Shown: positions 1-13,128, numbered from the stretch's first letter. The stretch is 64,000 nt of DNA from Ciona savignyi (GCA_000149265.1 CH003386.1:191989-255988); one strand, 5' to 3'. The notes: generated by a model from the sequence alone, not told the origin. A program made the numbers and translations.

Positions 1-298
1 TTTTTTGGTAACATTTATGTCTTTTTTGCTTAGTGTGTATTTAGGACGTCTAAAAACCATTTAATGATGATTAGATATGTTCTTGCTTCGATTGCAAACC
101 CGCCTACTCTTCTCAGCAGTTTTGCACCTGGGCAAGGCTCTTATTGGACAGTATTCTTTTTATATCTTTTAATGTAGTGTAGTCTAGATTATAAAGATAA
201 ATTGTTTAACACATTTAAAAACGCCTTTTTACATTTTTTTAGAATTTTCTGATAATTTTTTTATTAGCTTTTATTCACTTGATATTGTTTTTCATCAG

Positions 299-3200
299 GT
301 CTTCTTGCAAATGAAACATTGAGAATTCTGAGGATCGGTAAAAACCCAATTCAGAGTGGCGGTGGGTTTGCGATATTAACAGCATTACGACAAAACGCTG
401 GGTCCATTCTTGAAAGTCTCGACCTTACTGATGTGGTGGTGAGTTCAAAAATAATGTGGGTAGTTTATAATTGCTTGGACAATGACAGTAGTTAGAACAC
501 AGGTTATCTATGGTTTTCTCGGATATGTTACAACAGCCATTGTAATGTGTTTTAATGTTTTACATATCTAATTTATGAAATATCCGTTTAGATCGGGGCA
601 TTATCTGTTTTGTACATTGTTTAGAAACAACTGTGAAGAAATCATTGTAATAGTTATATTTATAGTCCTTTATACTGTTTGTTTTTTCAGTGATGTATCA
701 TCATGTTAATGTTGTTGTAGTTATAATGTATGATCTTAGGCTATCAGTATGTTTGTACAGCAAATAAATCGCAATTTGCACAATTGGTGCTTACTCCTGT
801 GATCGATATTAGTGACATTTGTTTGTTCTTTTCACTAATATTATGCAATGCCCAAGGTGAACAAAGATTTTATCGAGCTGGAAAAAGAAGTGAAAGAAGC
901 GAGACCAAAACTAATCGTTGTAACCGGGGGAGAAGAAACCGACAAAACTTCTCCACCTAAACCCAGGGTCGGTTAACCCATGGTTTATGTTTTAAGTATG
1001 GGTGTGGATAATAATTTTTACACTTTTTTCTGGTGTAATGGGCAAGAAAAACATTACAGGTAAAATACCCACAATTCCAGATTAGCATAGTTTTGTGTTT
1101 TCTTAAAATCCAGTTTCCTTACACCTAAAATTACAAAATTAAGAAAAGCAGGAATAAACTTGAGTTATTATAAAACGTCATGTTTACATATTAGAAGTGA
1201 AACAGAAAAATGGACAAAATTGTGAAAATACAGCCACAAAGTGTGTTGTAAAGAAGACCACACTCAGAGAAAGTTAGCTCTAGGTTGATGGTGTGCCAGA
1301 AACATCAGGTTACAGGTCTGGAACAAGTCATCATCTGACTGGTATCACCCTAGTAAATCAGCCGACGAAACACTACTTTAATAATGAATGGTTGTTATTC
1401 CATTCAAAAATAATGTTGTGGTTTTACTATCAAACCATTCGATCCATCCTAACCTATGCCTTATTAGTGTCTGTTGGCGCAATATTTAGGACAACCTGCT
1501 CAAGGTTCAGAGATTGGCCTGTCTAAAAATGGCTCAGCACCAGAGATTTCTATGGCACTGGGTGGGGTCTGATTATTCAGAGTGCCACAAAAAAAGTCAT
1601 ATTGGCATCTGCAACCAAGCAATGGAAAATATCGACATTCTCTCATTTCCAGTTGATTGCAGTTCCTGCACTCTCTATCTGAAACAACAGTTTCTGATCA
1701 GCTGAAGGTCACGGCTTGACAGATCGACTGGTGCTGGCGTATTTATTCTATCCAGCAAGTGGGATGACAAATTCAGCTTTCTACACTCAGTTGTCCAGAC
1801 GAAGATCTTTGAAATAAATCATTTCGCAAAGATTCTCATTGCTTGGAATATAACAAAAATGTCCATCACCATTTACAATAATAGTCAGGTGCTCTGAAGG
1901 CTTTATCGAGCTTAAAATTACATAACCATTTGCTGCAAGAGACATGACACCTTGTTCACAAAACTTTGGGGCTTAATCTGGTGGAACTTTGCTGGATTCC
2001 AAGCCAATCAAAGGGCAACGAACTAACTGATGAGTTGACACGTGATGATCCAGCACTACCTTCATCGATACTGAACCGTTCCTTTATATTTCTGTCTGCT
2101 TCGTCAGGGAAGCATGGATGAACCCAAACATGCTGAAGAATGGAGACCATACTAGAGCTGTCGTTTGTCAGATCATCACTGGTTATGTCAATTTGGCCTA
2201 GCACAAATCCATCCTTATGCGCGTAGCCTGTGCAACCTGTACATTCTGCCAAGAAGATAAAAGTCCTCTACACCATGTGATCACTGTCAAGCATATGTGG
2301 TAACCAGATTGAGAAATTTTTAAGTTTTTAAATATGATGATCTTGCATCTATAGCATTAAGTCAATTTTTTCAGGACACTTGACCGCTATATCCATGATA
2401 GCTCCAGGGCACTGGAGTAATGGGCTTTTATGGCCTAAATTCCTGGTCCGGATGCTACCATTGTCCCGCCCATACTCATGTAATGTATTTCATAGACTCA
2501 TATTGATTTTGCTGCAGGCTGATCCGATGACAAAGCTGCGGAACTATATTGAGGAGAAAAACCTAAGGTTGGCTGATTTCTTTAACGAAATTGATACCGA
2601 CAACAGTATGAGTGTGACCAGAGAAGAACTACAACTTGGTATTGAGGTAAAATGTTACTAAAGATGTGCAAATTATACTTGGAGCTGAGAAACATTGGTT
2701 GTTATTAAAGAAGTAATTTTCATCAATAGCATAGTTATAAATCCGGCTATGTATTCTGGTTATTTTGACTTGGTTTATGCATTTTATGCTTTAAAACCTT
2801 AGTATTAAGTAGCCCAACACTAATAGTTTTGTAATAGATATTCCCTGATAATGGTCTACTTGGCCTTGGTCGTTATTGTATACTAAGGTTTCTTCAACTA
2901 AGTAGAATTAAATATTGACAAAAATGAAAGAAATTCTATGTGGAACTATATTGCTATAAAAGCTTGACTATCAGCACTCAGTACTCCCAGAATGCCTAAT
3001 CTGGACGAATGCGGTTATATAAATACCCATTTTTCCAACGCCAGGAAAACATAAGATATAATGCCATATCCCTTTCAAAGATAATTACATCAACATTAAA
3101 ACTTATCAAACAGAGGGCAGGTATTAAACTTACAACGGATGAAATGTCCCAACTACTTGACCAGTTGGACAAAGATGGGGATGGGGAGATTAACTACAGG

Positions 3201-5027
3201 TGAATGATTCTGGGTTGTGTGGTAGCTGTATGTTTACTTTGACATTGGAATCATATTTGTTGGTAACATAATTTTCAGTGAAACTTGGCAAGGATGTACA
3301 ATCATTAGGATATAAACTTAAGACCAAATATTGTAATAATAACAACATGCCTTAACCTGTGTAAGACCCTTAATTGTCTATGATAACCATATGCATCATC
3401 CCAACCTTTCATACAGTCGCGACTTCACATGCATATTTATTCACTGTGTTCAAATCAGTCATCCTTAGTTGAAAAACAACAGGAGTAATAATTTGGGGGA
3501 TTCTCAAATCATTAATTGCCAACAATCAGTCTGCAACGGCTGCTTTACTTTTTAAATATGATAAAACTGCGTTTTTAATGATCATTTGAATCTACTGGTC
3601 TAAGGCATTTATATCTCAATGTTTCACACATGACCACAACCTCATTGTTTAGTTCAGACAGTTGAACTTGTTCATTTACGGCATGAATAACCACTCTTTA
3701 TATGTACAATAGCATTAAGTACACACACCAATATTTGTGCAGAAAACTTACTGTGATAGGAATGAGTAAAGCTGTTCCATGTTAAGTTAGGCTTGTATAC
3801 AGCACTCTTGTGCAAGTTTCACTGTAATTCGTAATTACTGTTGTTTAGTTTCAACATTAATTTGTTTGTTATATTTGATTTTTAATGTAATTAACACCAC
3901 TGTGCAATCTAACATGTACAATCTAAAGTATGTAATTTGTTATTTGTATTGATTATTTTTTTAAATTATTTGTATGAAAAATGATTATTATTTTTTTATC
4001 ATATTAAATTGAGCAAAGCAGAAGGCAATATTTAGAACACCAGCTAATGAATATAGAATGTAGTTTCCGATTACCATAGCGATAAAGGCAATAGTTGGAA
4101 GGATAGAAGGAATGATTTAAAAATGGCTAACAGTCATATTTTAGCTAAAAAATGGCAGTTTGTTTATTAAATTTAACTTTCTGAACAGGAGATGTAGTAC
4201 AATATTAGTAACCAAAAAAAGATAAGAGAGCGTTGGCCTTTACAATCTCTTTTTTTGAATATTTAGACAACCTAATTTTTTATAACAATAAAGTTCCGGT
4301 ATGTAATTAAACCTTTGTGTTCAATTAACTGCATGTGCATGTGGTGTAACCAAATATGTTCACAGTACAATTGATGCTGTGCCATCTTTAACATGAACTG
4401 TGAGGTTAGTACATTACTAGAAACTAAACTTAATCCCAATTCGTAATTAAAATTTCGAAAATCAAGCCACCAACTGGAGCAAATAAACAGGTGGAATGTG
4501 CATTAAAGATGATTTAAATATAGAATATTTTTTGAGATATGTTTCACATAATGTGTAATGGTGGTTTGGATTTGCCTGTATAATGGATCAATGTATATGT
4601 AGTGAACACATAATTAATATAGATATTGAATTTTGTGTCTTAAGTTGTTTAGATTTTACTGATATACATACATGTATATAAGCTCTGTAATTTTTTGGGA
4701 AATTTGTGTTAAAACAAGTGTTTGATTAAACTAACTTGACTTTGGCCTGATGATATTAATAAGTATAATACATAGGCAACATGCATTAGTTGTGTCTATG
4801 ATTGGATGTTCACATTTATCCCCATTGAAACACAGACTTACATCAGAATACTGTGCTTGGTGTGCCAAAGTCGAGATATCAAACAATTGCAGTGTCTTGG
4901 ATAGAATAGATGATATGTTGCAATTATGGATTATTGTTTTTTCAGTGAACTAGTGATCGGGAACTTGGAATACTTGCAAAAGGAAAAAGAAAAACGAGAC
5001 CAAGATTCCTCCAGCTCACCTGTATAG
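299..5027 (+). CDS. LRRC74-like leucine-rich repeat / EF-hand protein (3' part; 5' end outside window)
   Basis: Five exons fit in phase: 299-438, 857-967, 2518-2646, 3114-3199 and 4946-5027 (stop TAG 5025-5027), giving 181 visible residues. The first exon starts with two bases of a split codon, so more exons lie upstream. The first exon is a ribonuclease-inhibitor-type leucine-rich repeat (ETLRILRIGKNPI, then LESLDLTDVV). The third and fourth carry two EF-hand loops, DTDNSMSVTREE and DKDGDGEINYSE, the second fully canonical for calcium binding. The tail is Lys/Glu-rich and ends SSSSPV. LRR blocks followed by C-terminal EF-hands and a VNKDF-type junction suit LRRC74A/B-like proteins, a family of unclear function. 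The donor after 967 (GTCGGT) is weak and was chosen because it alone keeps phase with the next exon. The family name is from memory. The exon chain is more certain than the name. Confidence 0.75.
1380..2270 (+). mobile_element. Degenerate LINE (non-LTR) fragment with RNase H remnant
   Basis: This lies in an intron of the LRRC74-like gene. In the plus strand around 1890-2080 one frame reads ALKALSSLK, then LNLVELCWIPSQSKGNELTD. That is the non-LTR RNase H pattern (SDSQAALKAL ... WVPxHxGIxGNExAD). Upstream, in another frame, IYNNSQ precedes it after a shift. Around 1413-1480 WFYYQTIRSILTYALLV resembles the end of a LINE reverse transcriptase. At least one in-frame stop and one frame change are visible, so it is an old, dead copy. 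RNase H-bearing LINE clades include I, R1 and LOA; I cannot assign the clade by eye. Ends are approximate. Confidence 0.55.
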
Positions 5028-5534
5028 CTTATACCTGTGAATTCGTTTTAGCTTTTTACATAACTATCCATTTGGGTAATTTTAAACCTTCCTAACACAA
5101 AAATCCCTGTCACAAAGAAGTTAAATTTACCTATTTTTTTTAAATTTTTACATAATTATAGTTCATTTCTATTTGTTTGTTGCTAAATCTTGCACAAATC
5201 ATTTTTCCTTAACCAGCTAATATGGTGTTGCAGCAGAAAAGATAATTCATTTTTTAATACTGTACAGGTACAGCTATATAGTCATAGAAACTATGATAGG
5301 CTCTTTTTAGTTTTTCTCATACGCGTCATTTCATTTGCCTTACATGAGAATAAAAAACTTTCACATTACTATGTGTCAATTCTAGGAAATTATCAGGTAA
5401 GCACATTGGTGGAAGACCGTTCTGTTCCACCATCTTAACATACCACTGCCACTACTTCTGTTTCAGAAAATCTACAGAAAAAATACAAGTGATCTATCGA
5501 ATGGTCAAAACACATATATTAAGGGTCAAGTTAA

Positions 5535-5722
5535 ACTGCTGAACCCAGTGGATTAATGGGTTCTACCAAATTGAAGAAACATGTCTATCATACACAACAC
5601 ACTGCAATAGCTTTAGTAACCCGACGGTGGGTGCAAGGTGATCTGATGATTGCCTGTGTGTTAACCCCATAGGTTTTCCCATTCACTGGGATAAACATGA
5701 TTATCCTATGCTATAATTATAA
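5535..5722 (+). repeat. tRNA-derived SINE, 3' body only
   Basis: It shares the order of blocks seen in the fuller copy at 11873-12124: AACCCAG(T/C)(G/A)GATTAAT, TTCTACCAAATTGAAG, TCATACACAACACACTGCAATAGC, CGACGGTGGGTGCAAGGTGATCTGA, then an ATCCTATG tail. The tRNA-like head is missing. It sits in the 3' UTR or spacer after the LRRC74-like gene. Confidence 0.6.
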
Positions 5723-5743
5723 AGGTGTAGTGTAATTATTAGT

Positions 5744-5749
5744 TTTATT
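5744..5749 (-). promoter_or_regulatory. Candidate polyadenylation signal for the FXR-like gene
   Basis: The plus-strand TTTATT reads AATAAA on the minus strand, about 400 bases beyond the FXR stop. No closer canonical hexamer was seen. If used, FXR transcripts would overlap the 3' end of the LRRC74-like gene. Confidence 0.25.
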
Positions 5750-5776
5750 CAGTTTAAGTGAACCATCAGGCTTTCC

Positions 5777-5782
5777 AATAAA
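5777..5782 (+). promoter_or_regulatory. AATAAA polyadenylation signal, LRRC74-like gene
   Basis: An AATAAA hexamer lies about 750 bases past the LRRC74-like stop codon, just after a SINE copy. It is the best-placed canonical signal before the convergent FXR gene. The 3' UTR length is inferred. Confidence 0.35.
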
Positions 5783-6148
5783 TGTTTTGTATTATCAACC
5801 ATAGTTTTCTTATCTCAAGAGATATTAAACAAAATAAAAACTTAATTTCAAATATATTTTTTCTTTTTTTTTGTAATTTGATTTGCATATAAGGAAACTG
5901 TTTAAATGAGCATTTTCAAGTACTAACAATACATATATTACAATTGATGCAGTTAATAAACATGAAAAACTACACACAATTTCAATGCAGTTTAAAACCA
6001 CAATAGCAATAGATAAGTGCAAAATTCTACACACATCATTGTGTATATTCGTCATTGAATGTTAACTTTTAAAAGATGACCCTATTTCAAAATCGGGTAA
6101 CAGAGGTTAATGTTTGAAACTGGTCATTCTAGCTTGCAAGCGAAAGGT

Positions 6149-9100
6149 TCACCGCATATCCCATATCTCGCATAACAATGGCGTGAGTTGTTCACGTTGC
6201 TTCCAGTCTGACACCATTTTAACATGAGTGTGGTACAGTGTCCTCATTTCCGTAAGCAAGGACAATATCTTGGCGAGGATTTGCGGCCGACGAGGCTCGC
6301 GTGCCTCACTGTACCGTGAGAGCGCGGCCAAATACCGATCTCTGTATTTGTCAATCGTCAATTGGTTCTCACGGTCTGTGTGGTCTGGTGGAAAAAATGG
6401 CAATTAGTATCGAATATGGGGAAAGTGCACTGTGTAGGTATTTTAAGAGACTGACGTACTGCCATCTTCTTTGTTGAAATAATCGCTTGTACAGGAAAAT
6501 ATTGGTCAACAATATTGCTTTGCACTTACAAGCCAATTATTCTAACAAATTGTTCAATTGCCCTGACTTTTCATTGAAAATCTAGTTCTCATATATAATG
6601 TGTGTTCCTTAATATAAAATATATTACTATATTAATATAATATGACATTTACTGACGAAATTATGAGACAGAAGTTGTCCAGTTAAACAGCAAGACAAAT
6701 GGGACCCTTCTACGTAACTAAATTTAATGTCTGTCCCACAAAGTTAGTTGTAAATAACCATAAGGCATTTACAATTTTCCCACAAGGAAAAGTAAATATT
6801 CGCTATATTTTGTTAAATATATATATATGGTAATAAGACCACATTATTAATTCACCTGAATCAAAAACAATGATAGCAATAAGTAAGCCATATTCAGTTT
6901 CATCCATCTGCAGCTTTGCCACATTGTCAAAAAAATCAGTGAGTGTCCTTATGTTGTCCTCCTTCAGTCCTGTAATGATGCAAAATTTAATATAAAATTA
7001 GAATATGATTTGTGGAGGAGCTAGGAAAAACAAACATTCAGAAAGTGGCGAGAGGTTTATCTCGGTTCCCGCTGATTAATGTCTCTTATTTTCTACCATG
7101 GTGAAGTCTTTGGCTTACCTGTATCTTGAACAAAACGTTTAAGGTCCAGGTGTCTGTTGATTCTGTTATATCCGCATGAATTTCTTAAAAGCATTGCTTG
7201 TACCACACAACCTTTTAACAATGCAATTTGGTCATGGGAGTCCAATCTCATGAATCCTGGAAATAAATGCATTCACTGTTAAAAATTTTTTCTAGGAAAT
7301 AGAGTGGACTTTATTCCAAAATATGTTCAGGCTAAAATAGCTATGTCGCCATTTAACAGAAAGGTGTTGGTTGCAAGCTAGTTAAGTCTATTTCGTTTTT
7401 TTTTGCTTGCGAAGACCAAAGACACTTAACAGCAGTAACTCTTGGTTTAATGGGATGAATAATATTCCCAGTGTTTTGATTGGTTAAACAAAAAATAAGA
7501 TAATGTCTGCATCCTATGCAACATCCTGCAATAATCCTGGCAACCCACTAGGGCTGTGTTATATTAAATTTTACTGCATTTTTGTTGTTTAAAGGCGATT
7601 CATTAGAACAGTTCACAGACCAGTGCTAACAAATTTCAGTGGTCTGTATTAAGCAAATGCTGCAAATAAGCAAGCAAGCAAGTAGTCAAAAAAATTGTCA
7701 TTTTTCTCTTTTTAGTTTTGAGTTTTTAGATGATGGAATTAGTTTTAACAAGCAGAATCAGTTTTAGTGTAATTAAATTAATAAAAACTCTTTGCAGTTT
7801 CACAGTACCACAATTTTTCATATGATTATTAAACATTAAAACTCAAAATTTAAAAACAATAATTCAAAATGAAGTACATATCGCATCTAAAACTATTTTA
7901 TTGTTTATTCAGATAAAGCTTCATTTAGCTTCTCTAGCAAGTATGGCCTTTGCACTGCACATACTACATGACGTCAATACACTACACCTTTTATGTGTAG
8001 TTTGTTGACATGTTCTAAAATGAATCGAATATCAAACAAATATTATTCAAATATCTATCCAAAATCATTTTAATACATAAATGCAGAATAATGTAAATGC
8101 AATTCATATAAATGATTTGGTATGATTTCGCATCATTCCAATTTCATTTAAATAATATTTTAACATTTAAACCTAAATCTGGTTACAATATTGTCACATA
8201 TACATTGCAACATAGTTTGGTTAATTTCTCAAGCATGTTATTCATACCATACTTGTTGTTTTGTTCGAGGCATACCCTTGTTCTAGGTCATTAAATGTTG
8301 AAACGTTCCCCGTAAAAATCCATGTTTCATATTTTATAGCATTACGATGACGTTTCAATAGCCGCTTTTATGGGTTTGTTTAAATATTGACAGTAACTGA
8401 AGCTTAAATGGGAAGGTATAATTTGTATTTTTTTAAAAGAAAGAATTCTGTTCATTCTTTCGCTGTCAAACAAATCTGATCAAAAATGAAATCTGAGGCT
8501 AAAATCAATTTGTGGGACAGACTGATAGCGAAATATAGGTGAATCATGAATAGAGCCTTAATAATTGCGCAACAAAACTTACGCAAACATGACACACAAT
8601 CTGTGGGGGCGGTTTTACTATAAGTGGGAAAATCGCGTGACAGACAATTTTTTATTGAAATCAACTTTATTTGCTTAGCAACTATGACAGGATTGGATTA
8701 AATAGACTCTTTTGTTAAAAGCATAAAACCCAGACTAATTATCTTTTATCCTAGAATGAATTACTTCTGGCCAACCACTTAAAATAAAACTAAGTTTTGG
8801 TTACCATAGATCAAACCTGCCTTAACAATACATGTCACATTCACTAAAGGATTTCGAAGTTATAATTAAACTTGGAGGAGTTTTTACCTGGTAATTTCTT
8901 TGTATACTCAACAAACACTTGCACATGTGCCGTTGCTATTTCGCACAAATTTGGAACTTCTTTTGTATGCTGCTCCAAGTAGTAGCACTCCTGAGAATAT
9001 TACAATAACAGTTTACAACAATGCTTTTACTTTTATTGCTATATAAATAACAAAATGTAATTTACTGGATATTGTGATAACTGGATGGTGGAGGGGTAAA

Positions 9101-12100
9101 AATTGTCTGACCAGTTAGCTTCCATCATTATCGGTTATGGGATTAAATCCATGCAAGTTGGTTGTGTCCTTGGGCAAGACAGTTAGCTTTGGATTAGTGG
9201 ACTCAACTAAAACATTAGAAACAACTTCATCATATACAGCAAACGACCATAAAGATAAATATCTTTACAGCTTTTCACTCCCATTCCAAATAGCAGATTG
9301 GGAGAGTGATAGACAGTCAGATGTTTGCACGTTCAAACCCTTTTCACCTTAACTGTCCTTGGGCAAGGATCAAACAATCACATACAGAACAACCACTAAC
9401 GGCTCATTTGCAGTTTCTCTCTTTTGTATGTGTAACAATCTAAGCCATTACACAAATAAAGCATACAGCTCTGTGATGTTTTTACAAATCAACAACAATA
9501 TTTTTTTTGCAAAATCACCAATTTAATGCAGGAAACAAGGTGGACAAATTTTTGGGAAATAGTATTATTAAATAGATTTCTGCATATTAACATGTGAAGA
9601 AATAAATTCTTTGTTTCTAATATTTTGTTTCCAGTTTCAATAGAATACTCTTGTGTATCGAGAATACAAGGACAACAAACCATGGCCTTTATATCAAGTT
9701 CTCAAAACTTAGTCGTCACAGCTGTTTTATAGTTTAATAAGCAACAAATTAAAAACTTGCAAATTGGGTGGATTTAAATGCATTGTTTAAAATTGTGTTT
9801 AAAACAAATCGACTACATTGGCACTCAGCATTGTAAATTAAGGTAATATAAACGGATAGGTTTTCATCTCAGTAAAGGTGTAAACACTTATGATTATTTT
9901 TACCTATTCTTTTCTGAACTTATTATTTTTAAGAATGAAATGCACCACCTACCCATCTCTTTACAATCTCAGGATTGGATCGATACACTGAAAAACATTT
10001 TCCAACCAAGGCAGCAAGTCGGTCAGTTTCATCTTTTTCAGGTGGCTGCGAATGATACAGAAATCATTTAAATTTAATATAATATATATATGTCAATACA
10101 TAAACAAGAATGGTATGAATACAAAAAAATTTAAACAAAAATTTAGATAATATTGCCATAGGACAAATAAATAAAACGCTTCTTGCAGGCTAATATTTAA
10201 CATAGGCAGTCACAATTTGTAATGGCTGATTTGATTTAACTAAAATGAGTCAATGTCGGTTTAGACATTTACACAACAATGTAAAATAATGGCCTCAGTT
10301 GGGCATCCAACAGTTTTCATGTTCTCAAGAGTCATAACTAAACAAAGAGCAATGATGGTTTTTATATGAAAAGGTTTTTAAAGTGTTACTTAATTTTACA
10401 AATAAAAGGTTTGAATTTTGTTATGGCAATCACCAATTCCATTTAATTATTTACCTACTAAAGTCAGATGAGGTGTACCATGTGGCTAATTTGAGATTTT
10501 TGATTTAAATTTTTGGACTGAATAAATTGGTTTTGCTAATCATAGTTCAAATAAACTCACAGGTTTGACAACAGGTGCTGGAGACTGTTGATTGGTTAAT
10601 TTGACAATATCCATTGTTTCGTCGTCTTCGCTTATGGTTTTTACTTTTCGGCTTCTTCTTTTTGATTTGCACTGAATCTCTGTGAGCAGACCTGATGATG
10701 AAAGAACAAAAATCACAAAAAGACATTGCAATAAGCAACAATTTCATCTAAAGAAAAATAATTGATATGGTATTATGTATAATTTAAGTAGTTAAATTTA
10801 AAAATGAATTAAATACAATCAATTTCCTTAAGTTAATTGCAAAATATAATTAAACAATCAAACTTGATGTTTGAATACAAATGTGAATGTGTTTACCATA
10901 TATCTAGATTTTTGATTGTTTTGGAACATAGTATCTTTTATGTATATATATTTATATATGTAGTTCAAATTATGATATTAATGTGATACATGTCCGTTCT
11001 ATTGTCAATGATATATCACATATGAGTTTCGCTATGCAGTCAAGATTACCAGCGAAAATTTCTTATTCTATTTGATTTTTAATTAAACATAGTGGTTTCG
11101 TTTTGAATCTATAAGCAAAAAGCATACAGTGAAAGTAGTTAGACTTGTTGTACCTAATGGTAAATAAGGCTGAAATGTTTAAATACTGGTAGTGGAAAAT
11201 GTAGATTGATGACTATGCAAACAAATAACTTACATTCTTCTAGCATCCCAACTGCTCTGCATTTCCGCAGTCTACATTCGGGACACTTGCGCCTTGTGTA
11301 CATGTCCATTTCACATATTCCTCCGTATTTACACCTGGAAGAATAGCAAGTTTATATGAGATTATATTTTTTACTCAATTTTGCTGTATTGTATGCTTTT
11401 AATTTTGTTGTAAAGTGAATTTTTAGCAAACATTCCTTTGGGTGAAAACTGGTGAAGAATTATTGACATTTATTTTCATAACCCCATGTAGTTAAATAAC
11501 TGCATGGTCCAAGTTGCAGTTGCAACAAAAACAAATATAATTTCAACATACTTGGAATGCAGATGTGACTTTTCCAACGATACTGGTATATATATTATTT
11601 AAGGCCTAATAATTTTTTACTTTACCTATAATGGGACTCCTTGCGGTTTATGGAGCGTCGAAAAAATCCCTTGCAACCTTCACAAGTAAGAGCATTGTAA
11701 TGGTAACCCGACGCTCTGTCCCCACAAACCTGACACATATCACTGGCACTCCGTTTTCGACTCTGTTCGGGGTAAATAATTATTGAAATCTGCATTAGTT
11801 AGATCATTGAATACTTAACTGTCTTAGTATAAATATATTTTTGGCTGCTGTTTGATTGCTATCCAATTTGTACGACCGGTTAGTCTGGCGGTTTAGTGCG
11901 TCGCCTTTCAACCGAAAGGTTGCAGGTTCGAAACTAGTCGCTATATACGGTTGTCTCCTTGGGCAAGACACTTAACAGATATTGCCTGAACCCAGCAGAT
12001 TAATAAGTTCTACTAAATTAAAGGAACGTCTATGTCATACACAACAAACTGCAATAGCTTCGGTTACCCAACAGTGGGCGCGAGGTGATCTGACGATAAA

Positions 12101-13128
12101 CATGAATATCCTATTCTATCCTATCCAAAGTGTTTAAGTTTAGGTATTACCCTTATTAGTATCGTCCCAATCACTCTATTGTTTAAATATCATGTACCCA
12201 GGTGGGTGAATTGTTAGTTTACATTTGTAATATTGTCCATAATTTACCAGTAAATTGCTTGTAGAGATCTTAAACCAAATGTTATAGGTACAAGTAAAAA
12301 AGGGTTAGCAGAGACTTTAAATACGACTCTAGGAACAGTAATCCCACATACCTGATTTTCTGTTTTTCCATTAGTTTGTTGGTTTAATTTAGGTCTTAGA
12401 TCATTTTTCTTTTGCATTTGCACCTTGACAATGTCAGTGTCATGTTTTGGAAATTTTTGCGAAAAACTGTGGTCATAAGACGAACTGCTCACGTTCGAAA
12501 TGAGGTCCAAGTCTGGAGTACTCATTAAATTTTGGCTCACACCGTGTCCGTTAGGTAATGAACTTGTCGGGAGTGAAGCTCTGCGTTGTTCTGCTTGAAA
12601 TCGATCTGTTCCTGCGTGAGAACATAGCGTTGGAGATGCCTGGATGTTTGGGTTACTGTACGGACTTCCAGGAGCGCTCTGTGTGCAATAGCTCATGGGA
12701 CTTCCCCTGGGGAATAGTGGTGGCGACACTGCGGGCGATTTTTGCTGGAAAAATGGTGGTGGAGAGGCGTTATAGTTAAGTCCATTTTCTCTCTGATACA
12801 GTGATGGTGATGTTTCGGTTTGTCCTTGTGGGTGATTTATAGAGGAAATCACCGAGTGCGGTTGTTGCAGGTAGCAACTTGGGCAATCCGAGCAAGCATG
12901 CAGATGTTGACAGTTATAAGCCATTGATTGCAATAATGTATTGTGCAAAAAGCATTCTGCGCAAGATACACTTCCTTCCGAGGTCGGTTGGCCAAATGCG
13001 CTGCTGTACGGAACACCTACTTTGTGATTGGGGCAGAGCGGGTTTGTCGGAAACATGCTTTCGCGGTTGAAATACGCACTTGTATACCCGTTCGGCGAGT
13101 CTTGGGGCGAACCTTGGCGTGGTTGCAT
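6149..13128 (-). CDS. NR1H4: Farnesoid X receptor-type nuclear receptor (NR1H4-like)
   Basis: Nine coding exons on the minus strand: 12352-13128, 11626-11762, 11234-11334, 10561-10691, 9953-10045, 8888-8990, 7119-7256, 6856-6969 and 6149-6384. They total 1830 bases, 609 aa, in phase throughout. The DNA-binding domain (from about residue 269) has both C4 zinc fingers: [20 protein letters not shown] with a P-box CEGCKG, then [19 protein letters not shown]. It runs into [11 protein letters not shown], a hinge start typical of FXR. The ligand-binding domain has the helix 3-4 signature ([15 protein letters not shown]) and ends with an AF-2 helix, [10 protein letters not shown], nearly identical to vertebrate FXR. 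In vertebrates FXR is a bile-acid sensor that binds DNA with RXR. The natural ligand here cannot be read from sequence. The A/B region, about 260 aa, is long for the family and holds a Cys/His cluster. The start is the ATG at 13126-13128; an in-frame stop lies about 48 bases upstream. LXR fits less well in hinge and AF-2. Confidence 0.93.
9100..9420 (+). repeat. Two adjacent degenerate SINE copies in an FXR intron
   Basis: The SINE core GTCCTTGGGCAAG occurs twice, at about 9166 and 9355. Each follows a box-B-like stretch (GATTAAATCC; ACGTTCAAACCC). The second also has an A-box-like GGGAGAGTGATAGA upstream. The order head, box B, then the GTCCTTGGGCAAG core matches the copy at 11873-12124. Confidence 0.45.
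11873..12124 (+). repeat. tRNA-derived SINE, most complete copy
   Basis: It lies in the first coding intron of the FXR-like gene, in opposite orientation. The head looks like a tRNA: TTAGTCTGGCGGTTTAGTG (A-box region), a stem CCTTT..AAAGG, and box B GGTTCGAAACT. The body follows: TTGTCTCCTTGGGCAAGACA, AACCCAGCAGATTAAT, CAACAAACTGCAATAGCTTC and GTGGGCGCGAGGTGATCTGA. It ends in a CCTATTCTATCCTATCC-like tail. No canonical tRNA acceptor stem is present, so it is not a tRNA gene. Confidence 0.7.
12874..13035 (-). other. Cys/His-rich segment in the A/B region of the FXR-like receptor
   Basis: This segment encodes residues 32-85 of the receptor. It has C32, H35, C56, C59, H62, C73, H75, H77, C79, C82 and C85, including CAECFLH and [13 protein letters not shown]. 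The spacing is compatible with metal binding, but it matches no zinc-finger family I know. Metal binding is inference. Confidence 0.5.
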
